DNA of 64,000 nt from Gnetum montanum. Lineage: Eukaryota; Streptophyta; Gnetopsida; Gnetales; Gnetaceae. The translations under genes were made by a program, and so were the position numbers. Positions 44,854 to 56,562 of the stretch are shown here, in pieces (position 1 is the first letter of the stretch; every line of letters begins with the position of its first letter). Below the pieces are notes generated by a model. It saw only the letters and a program-made list of their open reading frames with translations, did not search any database and was not told where the DNA came from. The stretch is from assembly GCA_015680685.1 (NCBI GenBank), contig MNCI01006604.1, forward strand, positions 62,001 to 126,000, read 5' to 3'.

Positions 44854-46722
44854 CTACTGGCGGTTTTTTTGTTGTTGCATTTCCGCTATTGCCGCTATAG
44901 TTGCCTTAGCCTTTTCTTTGTCCTTTTTATTATGTTGATTTTTAAAGGCTAGGTATGCAGGATCATGGCTATTTTGAGCCGCCTCCTCTATATTTTTGAT
45001 CTGTACAAAGGCTTGGTTAAGGTTACATGCATTACGATAGTACAATTTGGATTTGAAGAAGCCATTAATGATCCCCTTTAGAATTGTGAGCAGATATGTC
45101 TGGGGGATTGGCTCGTGTAGCTCATTAAGAGCGGCACTCCACCTCTGAATGAATTTTTGTACAGGTTCAAGGGGTGCTTGTCTAACCTGTATGAGGCTGT
45201 CTAATGTTGCCTCAGGTTTTAAGTTATATTTGAACTTGGTCATGAAATGATGTAACAAATCTTCCAAGGAAAATATAGAATTCCTCGGTAGGGCCCGATA
45301 CCAATCGAGTGCTCTCCTGGCAAGGGACATAGGGAACACTCGCAAAATGGCATGGGGCCATGCCTAGAGTAACGCACATTCTAATCTAAACATTATTAAG
45401 TGGGTGTTGGGGTCCATCTCCCCATTATATTTCGTTAATTTTGGCAACGATATACCTTTGGGAAAAGTTAGGGGTGGGACGGACGGGCTGATAGGGTCAT
45501 CGTGGTAGAAGTCGACTACTTTCAACTCTTCGTCGACAGCCGTTTTGAGGCGCTTGACCTTGTTAGTTAGTTCTTGCATTAATTTTTTAGCATCTGCCCA
45601 GTCTTGGGCACTAGGTGACATGGCAACTTGGGGGTGTGGCACATTGCACAAGTTGGACTATTGGATGGTAGGTTGAAAGGCTGAAAGCTGTGCGATCGGC
45701 GGTTGTGCTTGTGGCACGTTTATAGTGTGTGGCACTAGGGATGGCACATTATACGTGAGAGGTTGTTGTTGCTGCGGTTCCGGCTGTACTTGGGGAATGT
45801 TGGTTGGTGGAATCATGTGGGGTGGCACGTGGTGGTAAGAGGATTGATGTGATGGCACACCCATCGCCGCCCATTTCCTAGCCACGTTTTGTAAGGGAAC
45901 CCCCTGTTGGGTTACAGTTGTGGAAGGCACCCCGTGCATTTGGATGTGTGGGATGTAGTGGGCGGACGTGGATGCTGGTATCACATGTGGCATCCCTATC
46001 ACTCGAGGCAAGAAGGTTGCTCCCATGTTATTTTGTGGGGGTGGTGCTTGCGAGGATGGGCCTACTACTACTGTGGGGATGATAGCGAGAGGGAGCATGC
46101 TGAATTGCCAGTCAGTTACCAGAGGAACATGAACTAGTGTGGATGTTTCTAGTGGAGGTGCTTACACCTAGGTGAACCTGAGGGGTAGGAGGGACATGGC
46201 TTCCCCTGTGCCAGGGTGGAACATGGGGTTGATGTGTGTTTGTGGGCTGAGGGTGTGATAGGACTCTTCGTGTTCGGATTGGGCGGCGAACTCGTCCTCC
46301 TCTTTTGGTTGGAGATCTACTGCAGGCTGATCCAACAACTGGCTCCTTTGTAGGAGGAGTCGTGTGATGAGCTCTGAGTACTGCTCTAGAATAGGGATTA
46401 TATCGTATGGGGAAGGGATGAACTTGCGTCCCCCCATATAGAAGAGTTCATATTGCTGCTTTACCTCTATTTCGGCTCGATCTACTGCCAGACTAGCTTG
46501 TATCTTCACACATATGAAGTTTTACTGGTCCTAGGTTATAATGTTAGAGGTTGGGTTCCTCCCTTGCAAACTTAGGGACCGGCGGGGCCCCGCTGTGGGT
46601 TGTACTACCTCCTGTTGGATCACGGGCTGTTGGACAGCCATGGTGCCTACAATGTCGGTGACTTGAGTGGTTGTAGCAGTGGTGGTTGCAAGGTTTATGA
46701 TGACCTGTTGAGGGTATGACAT
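44854..46722 (-). pseudogene. Element A gag, N-terminal and capsid regions
   Basis: A single minus-strand frame of about 620 codons with stops near 46531, 46521, 46168, 46162, 45658, 45364 and at 44854. N-terminal Gln/Thr/Val-rich part, a helical segment (QYELFYMGGRKFIPSPYDI), a Pro/His/Gln-rich domain, then the capsid: KLTKYNGEMDPNTHL, RALDWYRALPRNSI, FKYNLKPEATLDSL, WSAALNELHEPIPQTYLL and a Lys-rich tail. Most stops are TAG where CAG or TGG is expected. Homologous to the gag remnant at 1-1400. Confidence 0.85.
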
Positions 46723-46739
46723 GGTATAGAGATGTGAAA

Positions 46740-47400
46740 TTAGTGTATTTAGTATAGCGTAAACTTATGTGGTAATGTGCAGCGTATACGCTTCAACGTC
46801 CAACGTATAATGACAGCGTAGACAACGTATAGGGATGGAGCGTATAGGGTCATCGTAGAAAAGTTTACAGCGTAAGGAGTGCAGCGTATAAGCTGAGCAG
46901 CGTATACAGTGTCAATGTGTAGCGTAAATAGGTTTTACAACGTACAGTATGGTATAAGTAAATAGTAGCGTAAACAAGTTTACAGCGTAAACAAAATCTC
47001 AGAAAAAGTTAGTGTACAGCGTAGACAAAATCTACGGTGTAAAAAGCGTAGCGTAAATGGACAGTAGCGTAGACAAGTCTACAGCGTAAACTTTAGCAGT
47101 CTTGTGTATGGCGTAAGGAAAATCTGCAGCGTAAAGCGTGTAGCGTATACTCGGCAGCGTAGACACTAGGGACCTTACATAGCTCTCGTGTGGCAAACAG
47201 CATGGACGCTGGGAGAATTATGGATGAAAGGGTTTGAACAGAACAATGTAGATGCTCAGCAACGTAAACGTTGGATAGTTTGCAGAAGGTTTTAAACTGA
47301 GCAGCGTAAATGCTGGGAGGGTTTCAAAAGGAATCGGTGTATGGTCGGCGGCGTAAACGCTCAGTAGCGTAAATGCTGGGAAGCTTGCAAGCAAGGTTTT
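46740..47400. repeat. GCGTA/GCGTAAAC minisatellite in the element A leader
   Basis: More than 25 short units (CAGCGTAAACAA, GCGTATACGCT, GTAGCGTAGACAAGTCTACA) spaced 12-30 bases apart. On the minus strand this is the 5' leader between the primer site and gag. Related in sequence to the LTR and intron-1 arrays. Confidence 0.85.
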
Positions 47401-47407
47401 AGGCAGA

Positions 47408-47427
47408 GGCCCTCCTTCTTGCACCCA
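47408..47427 (-). promoter_or_regulatory. Element A probable primer binding site
   Basis: Minus strand TGGGTGCAAGAAGGAGGGCC, four bases inside the 5' LTR. The core is shared with element D (TGGTGCTAGAAGGAGGGC). The tRNA was not identified. Confidence 0.62.
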
Positions 47428-47431
47428 TTTC

Positions 47432-48636
47432 TATACCGTCCAAAATCGTCGGTCTCCGGTTGGAAGGAAATAGAGACCGTGGGATCACTGAACATGCACA
47501 GAAGATCCTACCTTTGCTTGAGGGTGAGCTGGAATGAACAAAAGTATAGTACCTTGGGTGGTCCGCACGCGGATCAGACAAGGATTTCCCCAAATGTACA
47601 CCGAAGTGCTATACGCTGGGTTATACATAAACGGCGTAACGGGTGTAAATCAGAGCATAAATAGTGTAACCGATGCAAACAGAGCGTAACGTAAATGAGC
47701 AAAAACAGAATACATGCAACAATTAATGCAAACTGTAAACGATTTTGGGAAGAAAATGTAACAATGGCATTACAGAATGAAAGTACAATGCACCGGTCTA
47801 ATGTAGTTGTGATTGGAACACAAGGCGGACATAAAGCCCCAGTGGATGCAAGGATAATTGTGGCTGGTTCACACTTTAGGAACAGCGTTGAGGCTATATG
47901 CTCAGCGTATAGGGTTGTCTAGTGTAAAAGGTTTTGTGCTCTGGTTCGCAGCATCTCTGCTCTCTGGTGTGCTCTTGGAATTTTTGCCAACCGACTTGGA
48001 TCTAGTGCAAAAATTGTGCTTTTTGACAGGGTTTTGACGGCGGACTCGGGTTGGGAGACACATGGCACGTTGACTGGGTGAAAGAGCGTAAAATTTACAA
48101 GTGTACAATATGTTACATTTGCTGGGCGTATACGTTGTATCAGGTGAGCGTAGACTCTGGGCGTATACATTGGGTGTAGATGTCATGGATGCTGGCGTAT
48201 ACTATGCTAGATGCCGGGCGTATACTCTGGGACGTATACGCTGATGGACGCTGGCATATACGCTTGGCGTATATGCTGCTGGATGCTAGGCGTATATGCT
48301 GGGGTGTATACGCTAATGGTTGCTGCTTTGTACCAAGTCTTGTTATGCAATGTTGTTTCCATGCCATCTCCGAGGATTTTATTTCCGGGCGTATGCATCC
48401 GTTGCACCTGCTGAGCGTATATGTGAGGCATGTACGCTGGAAATGTACACTTGGGCGTATACGCTGAGACTGCATACTTGGGCGTATACACTGACACTGC
48501 ATACTTGGTGAAAATTAAGTATTTTGATCTTTGAAGTTGCCATATGTGACACCAGATGTAGTTTTGGTCGTCTGTGGGCCCCAGGGACCTGCTTGGTGTT
48601 GGACAAGTACTAAGCTTCAAATTTTGTGGTGTTTCA
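47432..48636 (-). repeat. Element A 5' LTR
   Basis: 1205 bp partner of 30583-31799; plus-strand start TATACCGTCC, end TGTTTCA, followed by GTTGC. The palindrome cluster lies at 48120-48500. Confidence 0.9.
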
Positions 48637-49330
48637 GTTGCTAATATGTCTTCTGGGAGATCAAAGATCTTTGAAATTGGTTGCTTAGCTCTCACTAGTC
48701 ATTCTAGGACTTCTTTATGCTAGGCAACACTCATCATTTTACTCCATGCTCCTATTAATGCTTGTACATCTTCCATGGCAGAAACATTAGGGACAAATGT
48801 AGCAAGAGCACTTAGAGCTTCTTCAACATAGTTTACCACCATCTCTAGTATTATCTCTTGGCTTCTAAATCTATTTGACTAGTTATTTTTACCAGATTTA
48901 CCCTAGTGTTGGATAATCTGAGGGATTCTACAATGATTTCAACTTAGTAAAAGATGGTGTTATACTTTATTTTATTAGTTCCATCTTCTTATTTCTTGTT
49001 TTAGAAGAGGTAAGTTTCTCCCATATAGTATTCCTCACTATTTGAGAGAATAGGCCAGAGCAGAGACCCTTGAAGTTGTGTTCTAATATCTTTTAGTGCT
49101 AGCTCTAGGAATGGTCTAAAATTTATATTTTGAAGGATGGAACTCTATATTTCCTTGGTATGGACCTTTTCCAATCAGGCTTCTATGATTGTGACCTCTA
49201 GATTAGTTCTCAATCTTGAGATTTCATCCTAATTGGATTATCTTATTTTTTCTATAGGAATCTAACAAATAGATTCCACCTTAGGCTCCTTGATTAGTGG
49301 TGCAATAGCATGGGTAGTCACAATTTCTTG
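48637..49330 (-). pseudogene. Element C extra ORF, 5' part
   Basis: Minus strand reads EMVVNYVEEALSALATFVPN, MEDVQALIGAWSKMMSV, then LVRAKQPISKIFDLPEDIL up to the insertion point. Helical, charged, a few stops. It is the upstream half of the ORF continued at 30582-29640; the frame is kept across the junction for several codons once element A is excluded. Confidence 0.6.
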
Positions 49331-50899
49331 CTCTTGGTATTGGTGTTGTTGTGCATGTGTTGTTAATCCCTTCCACCACATGGTTGCTTCTCCCTAGAAA
49401 GTGATGATTCTCCTATGTGTAGTTCTTTCTTGATGTTTTAGGTCCTTAAGATGATCAATATTATAATGGGGCCTATGGTTAGGAAATTAAACTTAGAGTA
49501 ACTAAATGATATGCAAGTGGGTCCTCCACAAAGCAATCTCATAGCTAATATGCTCTTACATAACCTCATCACAAGGAGTTCATAGGCACTTGAGATGATG
49601 AATGGTTATTTTAAGTTACACTCCATGCCTCTATAAGAAATTATCCTAGAATTATGCAAATTGTAAAATAAAATCATGAATTCATAATGGCAAGAGGTAG
49701 TAAGATGAGAGAGAAAATGGAGTATGTGAATGGTAGACAAAGAACAATAGATAAATGTGTAGCATCATGATTTCATGGGATCCTTAGTAGAATTTGTGAT
49801 TAAGATGATCCAATACTAGTTTGTTTGATATCTAGACCAAGTCCAATTTAATTACAATGACCTTGCATTGACATATTCCTAATTTTCTACCATTAAGATC
49901 TTATGACAGGTATAAAGAACAATTATTACTCCAAGAGAGGTAGAAAAAAGAAGAAGAAAGTAGATAGGAAATTAGTTAAAGGGTGCCTTCAGGCATGGAT
50001 AACATGTCTTTCCAGCCACATAACTAGTGCTTGTAGCCCATTAAATTATCTAAGGCATGTGATTTAAATTTCCTTTGTTGATGTTTTCTGTGTTAATTTT
50101 TATTTTTTTATGGGAATCAAATCATGTAGAGACATACTTTCTTTTATGATTGACAATAGATGTGATGATCTACTAATGAGTTTTCATAGAACTAAAGAAG
50201 GAAGCTAAGAAAATAACACAAAAAATCCTCTTGAGGTCATATCCTTTCAAACTCCCACTTGGTGTTTTCTAAGTTCATTAGGTAACAAGATAACATGCAT
50301 GTTCCTATGATGCAAAGTGCATATGGAACAGATGAAATGGATGGATGTCATGAGCTCACTACTTGATACCACTAGAAAATTGATAGATTATTGGTAGAGA
50401 ATATAATCCAAGGATAAATTTGACCTTTGGTAATGAATCATAACTATGATAGCTATGTTCAATAATTTCAAAAATTCATAGTAGGCATGGAACAAAATAT
50501 GAGATCTCAAATAAGAATAAATGAAAATAACAAGAGAATAACAAAGAAAAGGAAAATATATAAAATAATTAGTAAAATATTAAGAAAGTGAAAAACATAT
50601 AAAGAATGTTGCAAAATAAAAATAAGAAAAGTCATTTATCTTTCTTACGATTTTATGGTAGATGTATATCTTTCCTACAACTAAGTTGAAAGGAGGGGAT
50701 TTGAAAAATGAAGTTTTCTTGTTCTTAATCAGATGTGTTAGTGTTGTGGTTGGTTTCTTGGAAGTATATGAATGGATTAAGTTGCTAGATGTTGACTAGC
50801 ATATGCTTTTAGGGGCTTGTTAGGTGGTAAATTATCATAGTCCTAGAAGAAAAGTTGAGTGAATGATATAAGGTTATTTCCATAATGTTTGGAACTTAG
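49331..50899 (-). other. Element C, decayed segment between integrase and extra ORF
   Basis: AT-rich, no frame with a recognisable motif on either strand. By position it should include the integrase C-terminal part and the start of the extra ORF. Confidence 0.45.
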
Positions 50900-51830
50900 T
50901 TTATTATGACACATTCATGGGATTCCAATCAAGAACCTTGTCTCCTAGTTTCAACATCATTTCCTTGATCCATGCATCATGATGTTGTTTATTATGTATT
51001 TTGTATGCTTCATGCATCATTAGTGTTATTCTTCAATTTTATTCTAGCATGTTAAGTGTCATGAGTTATTATTTATATGCTAGGCTAATGTTTAAGTCAA
51101 GTTTAGAGTTATTTGTAAGTGCACAGAGTTTAGTTTGGATTGGGAGTTTTGGAAACTTTCCATAGACTAACTCACAGGAAGAGTAGCCTATATAAAGTTT
51201 CCATGTTAAGTGATATGCCCAAAGGACATTGTTGAGTTTAGTACTCCAATATTCGTTATTTCTACTAATAATTTACATTAGAAATCCATATGGTTTCTCT
51301 ATTGGTAACCTCTAATTAACCATTGACTTGGGGGTAAAAGGGTGTTGTGAGTTTATGTTGAACTCCCAAGCATTGAATTAATTTATAAAAATTAGACTCT
51401 ATGAAATATGTTATGTTTTCAGAAATTAGTGCTCTAGGAATACCAAGCCTATTTACCACATGTTAAAAAAATCAAGCTACAGTGATAGATGTACAATTAG
51501 ATACATCTACAAATTTAGTCCACTCAGTATAGTAGTCAATGATAATAATAATGTAGGCTTTCCCATTGGACATGGGATTTATGGATCCCATGAAGTCATT
51601 TTTCCAAAGGTTGAAAGGCTTGAGTTACTGAATCCATTTCATTTGGATTGTTAGTCCTTCATCTTGTTGATACCTCTTGGATGATTAGGAGAAATAGTAA
51701 GCTTCTTTGAAGATTATTGACCAAAAATATCCTGCCATTAGGATCTTTGTGGTTGTTCTTATTTTTGCATAGTGGCCCCCATAAGAACCCTCATGAGTGT
51801 CTTGGGGGATTCTTAATTGATCTACATTAG
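50900..51830 (-). pseudogene. Element C integrase
   Basis: Minus strand core motifs in order: FMGSINPMSNGKAYI, IDYYTEWTKFVDV with the first catalytic Asp, VNRLGIPRALISEN where the second Asp (usually ISDNG) appears as Glu, FYKLIQCLGVQHKLTTPFYP, and QVNG followed by a stop before LEVTNRE, which carries the Glu. Several stops and one or two shifts. It is the normal order of a Ty3/Gypsy integrase core. A degraded linker to RNase H (to about 52100) lies on its right. Confidence 0.8.
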
Positions 51831-52196
51831 ATATACACCATCATACTATGTATCGATATAAACCATATAGAGGTAACCTTCGATCTCCGTATAATGTTTG
51901 ACCTAGTGAAAAAACTATTATTTCTTTTTATCATCCTATTCACTAAGAGTCTTCTATGTGAGTAGATATGATAAAAAATTATCATACTAATTTGTGATCT
52001 TTGATGCATGAACTTCAATGACCTTAGGAAATAGGAGTCCATCTAGAAACTGATTAGATAAAGGCTCTTCATCATCATTGTGATTATAGATTAACTAATA
52101 CAAATGATATGCAGCTACATTCATGGTTCATTTTATATCCACCATGGTGAGATCAAATTCCTATAAGATGACCAACCACCATATAACATGATGGCT

Positions 52197-53413
52197 TCAC
52201 ACAATCTTATTCATTATGAAGTGGATTGCATTATGGTCTATGTGTACAAAGATTAGATATCTGAGCACATAATGCCTAAATTTGTCTAAGGCATATACCA
52301 TTACCATGAGTTCTTTTTTAGTGGTGATGCATTGATTTGTATACCCACAATGCACCTTCTTGCACAATGGATGTAATATGGACATTTTTTATCATTCATT
52401 TATGTAAGTACTACACCCAAGGCATAGTTAGATATGTCTATCAGGATGTGAAATGGTTTGGACTATTATGCGATGCATAGAATTGAAGTCTCTATGAGCT
52501 TCTTCTTTAAGTGTTGGAATGTGTTTTTGTATTCCTTAGTCCATTTAAAGACTACATTTTCTTGGTGATCTTTACTAGTAGTTTGAAAATTTTAGAAAAA
52601 AATTCTAAGAAGCACCTATAGTAACCAACATGACCAAGAAATTACCTTACATCTTTAATAGTTTGAGGTTGTCTAGTTATTTCTTAGAGGATCTTTAGCT
52701 TTTCAAGGTCCACATCAATTTCATTTCTTGAAATTTTATGCTCCAAGAAAATGCCATCTTAGATCATCAAATGGCTCTTCTACTATTTGACCTATAGGTT
52801 TATCTCTGAATATCATTTTAGTACCTTCTTGAGATGATCTAATGATTTCTCAAAATTTATGCAATATGTGGAGAAGTCATCGATGAAGACTTCTACACCA
52901 CTACTAATTTATTGTTAAAAGATGCTTAGGACTAGGTGTTGAAAAGTTGTACAAGTATTACAGAGGTCAAAGAGCATATTTTTAAATGCATATGTTCCAT
53001 AGGGACTTGTAAAAGTTTTCTTAGCTTAGTCTTTTGATCCAATTTGGATTTGGTTGTACCCATTCAAAAAGCTGTAATAATTTTATTTTACAATTGCATT
53101 TAACACTTGGTTCACAAATGAAAATCGAAAATGATCTTTAAATGTGGCCATGTTAAATAGTCTAAAATCTATAAAAACCCTCTATTTTCCTCTTCTCTTT
53201 GGCAAAATAATGAGTGGGATTGTCCACCTAATGTCTATCATATAATAGATGAATCTTACCTTAAGAAAATTTTCAACTTCATTTTTTACAACCTATTTTA
53301 GTTATGGATTCAACCTCCTCTAAAACTGCCTCTTTAGCTTGATGGTGGAGTTTGTATAGATTTGATGTTGACATATGTACAGAACTATTCCAATTAATTC
53401 ATGATATGACCAA
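52197..53413 (-). pseudogene. Element C reverse transcriptase and RNase H
   Basis: Minus strand. RT motifs with stops between them: VFIDFRLFNMATFKDHF, FLNGYNQIQI, TFTSPYGTYAFKNMLFDLC, active site GVEVFIDDFSTY (VFIDDF codons 52873-52890), LDHLKKVLK, then LGHVGYYRCFLEFFSKI and FKWTKEYKNTFQHLK. RNase H follows at 52385-52197: TTKKELMVMVYALDKFRHYV and HIDHNAIHFI. The V-F-I/M-D-D-F active site is the Athila form, different from YVDD of element A. Truncated on the right by the LTR beginning at 53414. Confidence 0.85.
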
Positions 53414-54931
53414 TGTAGCGACCAAAAACGTCGGTGGCTGGAAAACACTGGGGGGTCGGTGGGCATGACAGTTTCGACCCCGTACCCATGGGAGGGCAGT
53501 GCTGGGTATGTGCAGATACAGGGTGCCCTGAAAATTCTGGTTGATTAGATAGGGACTTACATATGCATCTATATATCCTTTTGCAACATGTACTTCTGAG
53601 ACAGAATGGAAGTGCGAAATAATGCTTGAAAGTAAATAAAGAAGAAAAATACGACAATAATGCGAAGTAATGCTTGAAAGTGAATAAAAATGAAAAAAAA
53701 TAATGCAAACGAGACAACATGGAAGAAATAAAGTAAAGTGTAGTTAGAAACATGCACTACTCTGAAGCTACAAGTTTTCTCTGTCAGGGTGGATACAATT
53801 GGTTGCATAGCGTGACGGAGTGCAGAGATCCCAAGAGTAACCATGATGTGTCGAGCAAAGCGGGTGGTGTGCTTTGGTGCAGACTTAGATGTTGACAGTG
53901 TAGGGATTCTACCAAGGTGGTAGAAATGGGGGGATAGAACAAAATGCCAACTAAAAGTACTAACTATTTGGAGTGTCAAACAAGAAGCTTACAATGCATG
54001 ATGTTAAAATATGTTAAGGAGCAAGCTCGAATCTCTCAATGCTGTCTCTAGAAAATTTTTAGAACTTCTTGAATGCTACTCCCTCAAAAAGATTCCTACC
54101 TTTTCTTGAATGCTGCTTGCCAAGGTATTTATAGGATCGAGGGTATGCAAAAGGGAAAATTTGGACGCTATGTGCCTCAAGCCTTCGTTGACTTACTAGC
54201 GCCACTCATGTCATGTATGAACGTTGGACCTACAAGACCATTGTAATGTGAACCTATCATGTAATAACTACAAGCCTGCCATATAGTAACTGTGTCGTCA
54301 GTGTCTGAGACGTGTGCCAACGGTCAGATTAGGTGAAGTGCATTGATGTCGCACAACCACCTACGTGCTTAGCTGTGCTTTGTAGTGTAGCATGCTTGGC
54401 ATAGCGTAACACCTTGTCGCATGCTCTACTATATGTTGCATGCTTGCTATGCTATGCTATGCTACGTACTGTAGTGTAGCAACTAGCCTTATTCGTGAAA
54501 GTTTTTCCGATTTGCAAACTTTGTCTCCTATGATGCAAGTCTTGCGAACTCCGTTGGTTCTACCCTTTGAGCTTCCTTCTGTCTCTTTAGTAGGATTGCT
54601 ACACCTCGCTATGCCATGTAGCTCAGCATAGCGTAGTAGCAGACATGGTCCGCTGCTTTCGGATGGAAAGGGACATCGTTGGAGAACTTGATAGTGAAGT
54701 CATTGCCATGCTATGCTATGTGGGGTAGCGTAGCGTAGCACTTCGCTCTGCCATTGTCTTCTGGAGCTTGCTATGCTACGAGGCATAGCAAACTTCGTGA
54801 GTTAGAAAACTTACCAAACTATTTTTTGCGCATCCAAAATGCTATTGCCAACTCCGCGTGTCATTTCTAAGCAGGCTATCGGCTAGGCAGGCCTCTTTAG
54901 TGGACAGGCAGGATGACGTAGAGCCTGTCAA
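53414..54931 (-). repeat. Element B LTR a (incomplete)
   Basis: 1518 bp starting TGTAGCGACC, aligned with LTR b (54932-56549) but lacking that copy's last ~150 bp; it stops at ...GAGCCTGTCAA. The segment 54370-54800 is rich in GCTATGCTACG/CGTAGCATAGC motifs. Short frames here are LTR sequence, not genes. Confidence 0.85.
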
Positions 54932-56549
54932 TGTAGCGACTGAAAACGTCGATGGCTGGAAGAACAGTTCCAACCCTGTATCCGCGGGAGGGTCGTGCTA
55001 GGTGTGTGCGGACATGGGGTGCCCTGAACCGTCTGGTCGATCAGACAGGGACTTACATTACCGTTAATATATCCTTTTGCAATGTAAATAATGCAAAATC
55101 CGAGATAAAGCTTAAGAGTAAATGAAGCAGGGGAGAAATTGTAAAAATGCAACAATAATATGAAGTAATGCTTAAAGGTGAATAAGACAGAAAATAATGC
55201 AAAAATGAGACAAAAAATGAGAGATAAAGTAAAGTATGGTTAGAAACATGCACCACTTCGAAGCTACAAACTTGCTTGGTCAAGGTGGATACAATCGGTT
55301 GCATAGCGTGACGGAGTGCAGATATCCCGAGGGTAACCAAGGCATGCTGAGCAAAAAGAGCTATCCTCTTGGATGTGGACTCATGTACAAACAATGCAGG
55401 GTTCTACCAAGATGGTAGAATAGAGACAGGGACCTCACGCTAGTTGAGAGAGACTCACTGTTTACAGTGTTAGACAGATGACTTTGATATTACAATGCTG
55501 GAGAGAGGGGAAATCTTTGTTTCAGAATTTTAAAGTTTTGACCACTTAGAAGTTGTCTGCTTCAAGAAAGATGTGAACTCTTTTGAAATTTCCAACTTTA
55601 AAAATTATGGACTTCTTTGCATGCTGTTTGCCAAGGTATTTATAGAACTGAAGGCATGTGAAAGGGGTGGTTTGAATGTTACGTGCCTCAGGCCTTGGTT
55701 GTCTTGCTGGTGCCACTTGTGTCATTTGTGACCATTGGACCTACAAGACCATTGTGATACAAACTTTGGAGACATGTGCCAATGCTCTGATTAGGTGGAG
55801 TGCATTGATGTTGCACAACCACCTGTATGCCTTGCTATGCTTTGTTACATAGCATGCTTGGCATAGCATAGCACTTTGTCACTTGTTCTGCTATATGTCA
55901 CATGCTTGCTACACTATGTAGCATAGCGTAGTGTAGAAACTTATCTTAGTCACGAAAGCTTTGCTGATTTGAAAACCTTATCTCCTGCGATGCAAGTTTT
56001 ACGAACTCCATTGACTCCGCCTTTCGAACTACCTTATGTCTCTTCCATAGGATTGCTACGCGTTGCTGCACCATGTAGCTCAGCGTAGCATAGTAGCAGA
56101 CATGGTCTGCCACTTCCTGATGGAAAGGGACATCACTGCAGAACTCAAAATTTGGTGAGGGGAGTGGGTAGTGAAGTCATTGCCATGCTACGCTGTGTGA
56201 CGTCGCATAGCATAGCACTTCATTCTTCCATCGTCTTCTGAAGCTTTCTATGCTACATAGCGTAGCGTAGTAGGCTTCGTGACTTAGAAAACTTGCTGAA
56301 CTGTTTCTTGCACATCTAGAATGCTGTTGCCGATTCCACAAACTATTTCTGAGCAAGCTACCAGATATTTAGGCTACTTTGATGGGCAGGCAGGATGGTA
56401 CAGAACCTATCCATGCTCAAAGTCGAAAACTTGCCAAACTGGATGGCCTGGACTCAGAACATTCTCTTCCCGATGAACTGCCATAGTGCTGCATGGACTG
56501 CAAGAGCCTGGTGAAGCAAGGATGACCCTGCATTTTTTGGGGTGTTTCA
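54932..56549 (-). repeat. Element B' 3' LTR (LTR b)
   Basis: 1618 bp; plus-strand start TGTAGCGACTG, end GGTGTTTCA, so TGAAACACC in element sense as in A. Motif cluster of GCATAGCGTAGC type at 55850-56280. Confidence 0.87.
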
Positions 56550-56562
56550 GTGGCCCCTCTTT
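56550..56562 (-). promoter_or_regulatory. Element B' polypurine tract
   Basis: Minus strand AAAGAGGGGCCAC immediately before TGAAACACC; differs from element A's tract by one base at its end. Confidence 0.88.

Larger units (their letters stand above)
30583..48636 (-). mobile_element. Element A: 18-kb Tat-lineage retrotransposon carrying an antisense gene
   Basis: Flanks GTTGT (30578-30582) and GTTGC (48637-48641) are a 5-bp duplication with one change. LTRs of 1217 and 1205 bp start TGAAACACC in element sense. Minus-strand order is primer site, minisatellite leader, gag, protease, [5.9-kb insert with opposite-strand gene], RT, two RNase H domains, integrase, polypurine tract. Two RNase H domains and large size are marks of the Tat lineage (Ogre/Retand-like). 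RT is open; gag, protease and integrase are broken, so the copy is dead. Three clusters of an AGTTTAAGGCC-type repeat stand at module borders. Confidence 0.9.
19984..53413 (-). mobile_element. Element C: Athila-like LTR retrotransposon, split and truncated
   Basis: Minus-strand element whose pieces are, from its 3' end: 3' LTR (19984-20132 and 28404-29077), polypurine tract, extra ORF (29640-30582, resuming at 48637-49330), integrase (50900-51830), RNase H and RT (52197-53413). Element D interrupts the LTR and element A the extra ORF. The right edge is cut by the LTR at 53414; gag, protease and 5' LTR would lie beyond the window. The RT active site reads VFIDDF, the form usual in Athila, and the LTR is the family of element G, which has the tRNA-Asp primer site of Athila. 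An extra ORF after integrase also fits Athila. Confidence 0.75.

Noticed and set aside
47902-48695. Long minus-strand frames in the right LTR of element A
   Set aside because: LTR palindrome sequence without domain; one frame even crosses the element border into element C.
53394-53979. Phe/Ser-rich minus-strand frames of 119 and 136 codons
   Set aside because: They lie in LTR a and the related sequence in LTR b has different stops; the hydrophobic look comes from AT-rich sequence.
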